This document shows positions 6,764-8,305 of a DNA stretch of 8,305 nt, piece after piece (positions within the stretch are counted from its first letter, which is position 1; every line of letters begins with the position of its first letter). The position numbers were made by a program, and so were the translations under genes. The stretch is from an uncultured Clostridia bacterium (lineage in GTDB: Bacteria; Bacillota; Clostridia; Christensenellales; Aristaeellaceae), in assembly GCA_934631985.1 (NCBI GenBank), contig CAKTYE010000090.1, forward strand, positions 1 to 8,305. The letters are read 5' to 3'. The notes beneath the pieces were generated by a model. That model saw nothing but the letters and a program-made list of their open reading frames with translations. It was not told where the DNA came from and ran no database searches.

Positions 6764-6922
6764 GGCATCAAGGACGGGGACAACGCTGTGTATCAGCTGA
6801 CGAAGGAGGGCGTGCAGCCCGCGCACCACGACATTGAGCGTGCAGGCATTGCTCAGTGCATGGCGGACATGATTGAGGATGAGACCTTCGGCGCAAATGA
6901 AAGCCTTGGCATTACAAATTAA
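6764..6922 (+). pseudogene. C-terminal remnant of an unrecognised plus-strand gene
   Basis: The frame reads GIKDGDNAVYQLTKEG, then a segment with AHHDIERAGIAQCMADMIED, and ends ESLGITN before a TAA at 6920-6922. Composition and codon use are protein-like, but the frame leads upstream into the antisense of the MerR relic, so its own 5' part is gone. The stop is 12 bases from the next start, so the two genes probably shared a transcript. I cannot assign a family. Its position before a flavin enzyme and next to a MerR remnant suggests a partner oxidoreductase, but that is context only. A start inside the MerR relic (ATG at 6737) would give a 61-residue chimera without a visible ribosome binding site. 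Confidence 0.5.
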
Positions 6923-6929
6923 GAGGTGG
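6923..6929 (+). promoter_or_regulatory. Ribosome binding site that decides the start of the flavoprotein gene
   Basis: GAGGTGG ends 5 bases before the ATG at 6935. An in-frame GTG at 6926 lies inside this site, so the ATG at 6935 is the likely start. Confidence 0.7.
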
Positions 6930-6934
6930 AGAAC

Positions 6935-7387
6935 ATGAAAAAGGTTCTGATTTTGGAGGGCAGCCCCCAGCCCCATGGCAATTCCAGCATCCTGAGCGAC
7001 GAATGTGCCCGTGGTGCGGAGGAAGCCGGGTGCAGCGTGGAAAAGGTGCTGGTCGCGCGGAAGAAGCTCTCCGGGTGCCTGGGCTGCAACGCCTGCTATC
7101 GCAACGGCGGAACCTGTATGCAGCGGGACGACATGGGGGAGCTTCGGGCAAAGATGCTGGAGGCGGACGTTATCGTGCTGGCGTCGCCCATTTACTTCTA
7201 TTCCATGACGGCGCAAATGAAAACGCTGATTGACCGCACCTATGCGTTCTATCAGCAGCTGGCAGGCAAGACGTTCTATTTTCTGATTACCTGTGTTGGG
7301 CGTGAACGCCATGGAAGCAGGGGATATCCGTTCCTCCGAGGCCATGCAGCAGGCGTATCAAATGGGGCGAAACGTATAAGAAACTGA
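6935..7387 (+). pseudogene. Flavodoxin-like NAD(P)H-dependent FMN reductase / iron-sulfur flavoprotein, broken by internal deletion
   Basis: The protein begins MKKVLILEGSPQPHGNSS. The GSPQPHGNSS loop (9-18) binds the FMN phosphate, and ASPIYFYSMTAQMKTLIDR (83-101) is the second flavin-binding stretch and dimer helix of the family. Cysteines 48, 51, 54 and 61 form C-x2-C-x2-C-x6-C, matching the compact cluster motif of iron-sulfur flavoproteins. The normal frame stops making sense after FYFLITC (residue 120, about 7294). The expected family ending reappears in another frame at 7299-7379 as GVNAMEAGDIRSSEAMQQAY and then QMGRNV before a TAA. The roughly 35 residues that normally link the two parts are missing, so a deletion that is not a multiple of three removed about 100 bases near 7295-7300. 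The present frame ends at 7387 with about 30 nonsense residues. An intact protein would have about 180 residues and transfer electrons in the cytoplasm. Confidence 0.82.
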
Positions 7388-7411
7388 TTCTTTCCTATTC
7401 AATTGCATCAG

Positions 7412-7450
7412 AAAACAGGCCGTTTGTTTGGAAGCAAGCGGCCTGTTTTT
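7412..7450. terminator. Bidirectional intrinsic terminator between convergent genes
   Basis: AAAACAGGCCG at 7412-7422 pairs perfectly with CGGCCTGTTTT at 7439-7449. The inner bases extend the stem with T-A, G-C and G-T pairs to a four-base loop. T-runs occur on both strands at the stem ends. It lies after the plus-strand flavoprotein relic and about 80 bases beyond the stop of the minus-strand AraC gene, so it can serve both. Confidence 0.85.
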
Positions 7451-7527
7451 ATCATATAAAAAAATTTTTTGAAAAGCTTGTCACAAAAACCTTCGCTTTT
7501 CCCACTATACTTTATGGAACCACCTTT

Positions 7528-8304
7528 TTACCCCTCCGCTTCCAGCTTATCCGCCACCTGGAGCGGCAGCCTGACCTTCCGCCGGCCGCGGAAATCCCGG
7601 GGCGAAACGCCTACATAGCGCTTGAACACCTGCGTAAAATATTTTGTATCCTGATAGCCTACCGCCTGCGCGACCTGGCTGACATTCATGCCGCCATCCG
7701 TCAGCAGGCGACAGCTTTTGCCGATTTTCACTTTTTGCAGGTAGGTGCTGGGGGTCATGCCTGTTTCCTGGTGGAACAGGCTGCACAAATACTGCGGCGT
7801 GTAGCCGAGCCGTGCGCTTAATTCGCCCATGGACAGCTCCTGGTCGCACTGCTCGTCCAGATATTGCGCCAGCTGCACCACGGCAGGATGATATTGCCGC
7901 ACGGCGTTCACGGCAGGATGGCGCAGAAAAAGGATCAGCACCTCGATCAGGCAGCAGCGGATCATCTCCAGATACCCCGGGGCCTTGGCATTGTATTCCC
8001 GCAGCATTTGCTCCATCAGCTGACCGATCTGCCCATCGTCATCGTGATAAATATGCCCGGCGGGATTGGTTAATTGTGAGGTGGGAACAGAGATCTCCGA
8101 GGACATCAGCGTGGTCAGCGATTGGCAGTTGACCAGCGCGCGGTTGATGCACTCCGGTGAAAACAGGCAGTTGATAATGGAAAGCTGGTTCGTCTGCCGA
8201 TAACAGTGGTAGCAGTTCAAGTCCATCATAAAATAATCCCCCGCATGGACGGAAAAGGCTTCCGCACCCAGCTGCTGAAGCGCTGTGCCGCTGCGCACAT
8301 AGAC
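7528..8304 (-). CDS. AraC-family transcriptional regulator, N-terminus cut by the window edge
   Basis: The minus-strand frame is open to the right edge, and 258 residues are visible; AraC regulators of this type have about 280-300. The front (FSVHAGDYFMMDLNCYHCYR, about residues 17-36) is the end of a cupin-type sensor domain with the usual GD and H residues. A helical linker covers about 90-150. The last 100 or so residues are the double helix-turn-helix DNA-binding domain: LSMGELSARLGYTPQYLCSLF, then MNVSQVAQAVGYQDTKYFTQVFKR followed by VSPRDFR, the AraC signature. The protein should bind DNA as a dimer in response to a small ligand, often a sugar; neither ligand nor target is visible. Its neighbour on the left is convergent, so its targets are probably itself or genes beyond the right edge. 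The in-frame GTG at 8298 is unlikely to be the true start, because the cupin domain is incomplete there. Confidence 0.92.
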   Translation of the reverse strand, partial: VYVRSGTALQQLGAEAFSVHAGDYFMMDLNCYHCYRQTNQLSIINCLFSPECINRALVNCQSLTTLMSSEISVPTSQLTNPAGHIYHDDDGQIGQLMEQMLREYNAKAPGYLEMIRCCLIEVLILFLRHPAVNAVRQYHPAVVQLAQYLDEQCDQELSMGELSARLGYTPQYLCSLFHQETGMTPSTYLQKVKIGKSCRLLTDGGMNVSQVAQAVGYQDTKYFTQVFKRYVGVSPRDFRGRRKVRLPLQVADKLEAEG

Positions 8305-8305
8305 C

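Noticed and set aside
6424..6837. A 137-codon plus-strand open frame starting in the terminator
   Set aside because: It begins inside the hairpin loop and is antisense to the MerR relic, and its product shows no family pattern.
6713..7345. A 210-codon minus-strand open frame over the flavoprotein relic
   Set aside because: It is antisense to recognisable flavodoxin-family sequence and has no ribosome binding site or domain.
7471..7501. Hairpin GAAAAGC/GCTTTTC near an A7T6 tract as a second terminator
   Set aside because: The stem is short and AT-rich with a long loop and lacks a clean T-run. The stronger hairpin at 7412-7450 serves both directions.
7478..7511. Possible promoter with TTGTCA and TATACT
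   Set aside because: The two boxes are 22 bases apart, too far for a standard promoter, and it would point into the antisense of the AraC gene.
1..8305. CRISPR array, tRNA, rRNA or insertion sequence
   Set aside because: I saw no regularly spaced repeats, no cloverleaf-like or ribosomal sequence, and no transposase or terminal inverted repeats on either strand.

Overview
The window looks like chromosomal DNA from a Gram-positive, Clostridia-like bacterium (Bacillota). This rests on strong AAGGAGG-type ribosome binding sites, mid GC content, a TagGH-like short ABC exporter pair, and an accessory region of MerR, flavodoxin-like and AraC genes. The taxonomic call is an inference from gene style, not a database result.

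Positions 3-6125 hold the downstream part of a surface-polysaccharide locus, all on the plus strand and tightly packed. In order they are: the 3' end of a GT4-type glycosyltransferase; a CapE/WbjB-type UDP-GlcNAc 4,6-dehydratase/5-epimerase; an RmlD-type 4-keto reductase; a CapG/WbjD-type UDP-GlcNAc 2-epimerase; an ABC-2 polysaccharide permease (Wzm/TagG family) with an unusual N-terminal extracytoplasmic domain; and its ATPase (Wzt/TagH family, short form). The three middle enzymes form a complete route from UDP-GlcNAc to a UDP-activated L-2-acetamido-2,6-dideoxyhexose. Because the middle enzyme is a plain RmlD-type reductase and not a CapF-type protein with a cupin domain, UDP-L-RhaNAc/UDP-L-QuiNAc is the more likely product and UDP-L-FucNAc the less likely one. 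The glycosyltransferase would use such donors, and the ABC pair would export the finished chain.

Positions 6126-6450 hold a frameshifted 3' gene remnant and then a strong intrinsic terminator that closes the locus.

Positions 6526-7387 are a decaying oxidoreductase/regulator module. A minus-strand MerR regulator has lost its DNA-binding half. It abuts, head to head, the 3' end of a plus-strand gene that has lost its front. Next comes an iron-sulfur-flavoprotein-like gene broken by an internal deletion. The remains suggest that one deletion removed a divergent promoter region and the 5' ends of both flanking genes.

Positions 7412-7450 form a two-way terminator between the plus-strand relic and a convergent AraC-family regulator, whose start lies beyond the right edge of the window.
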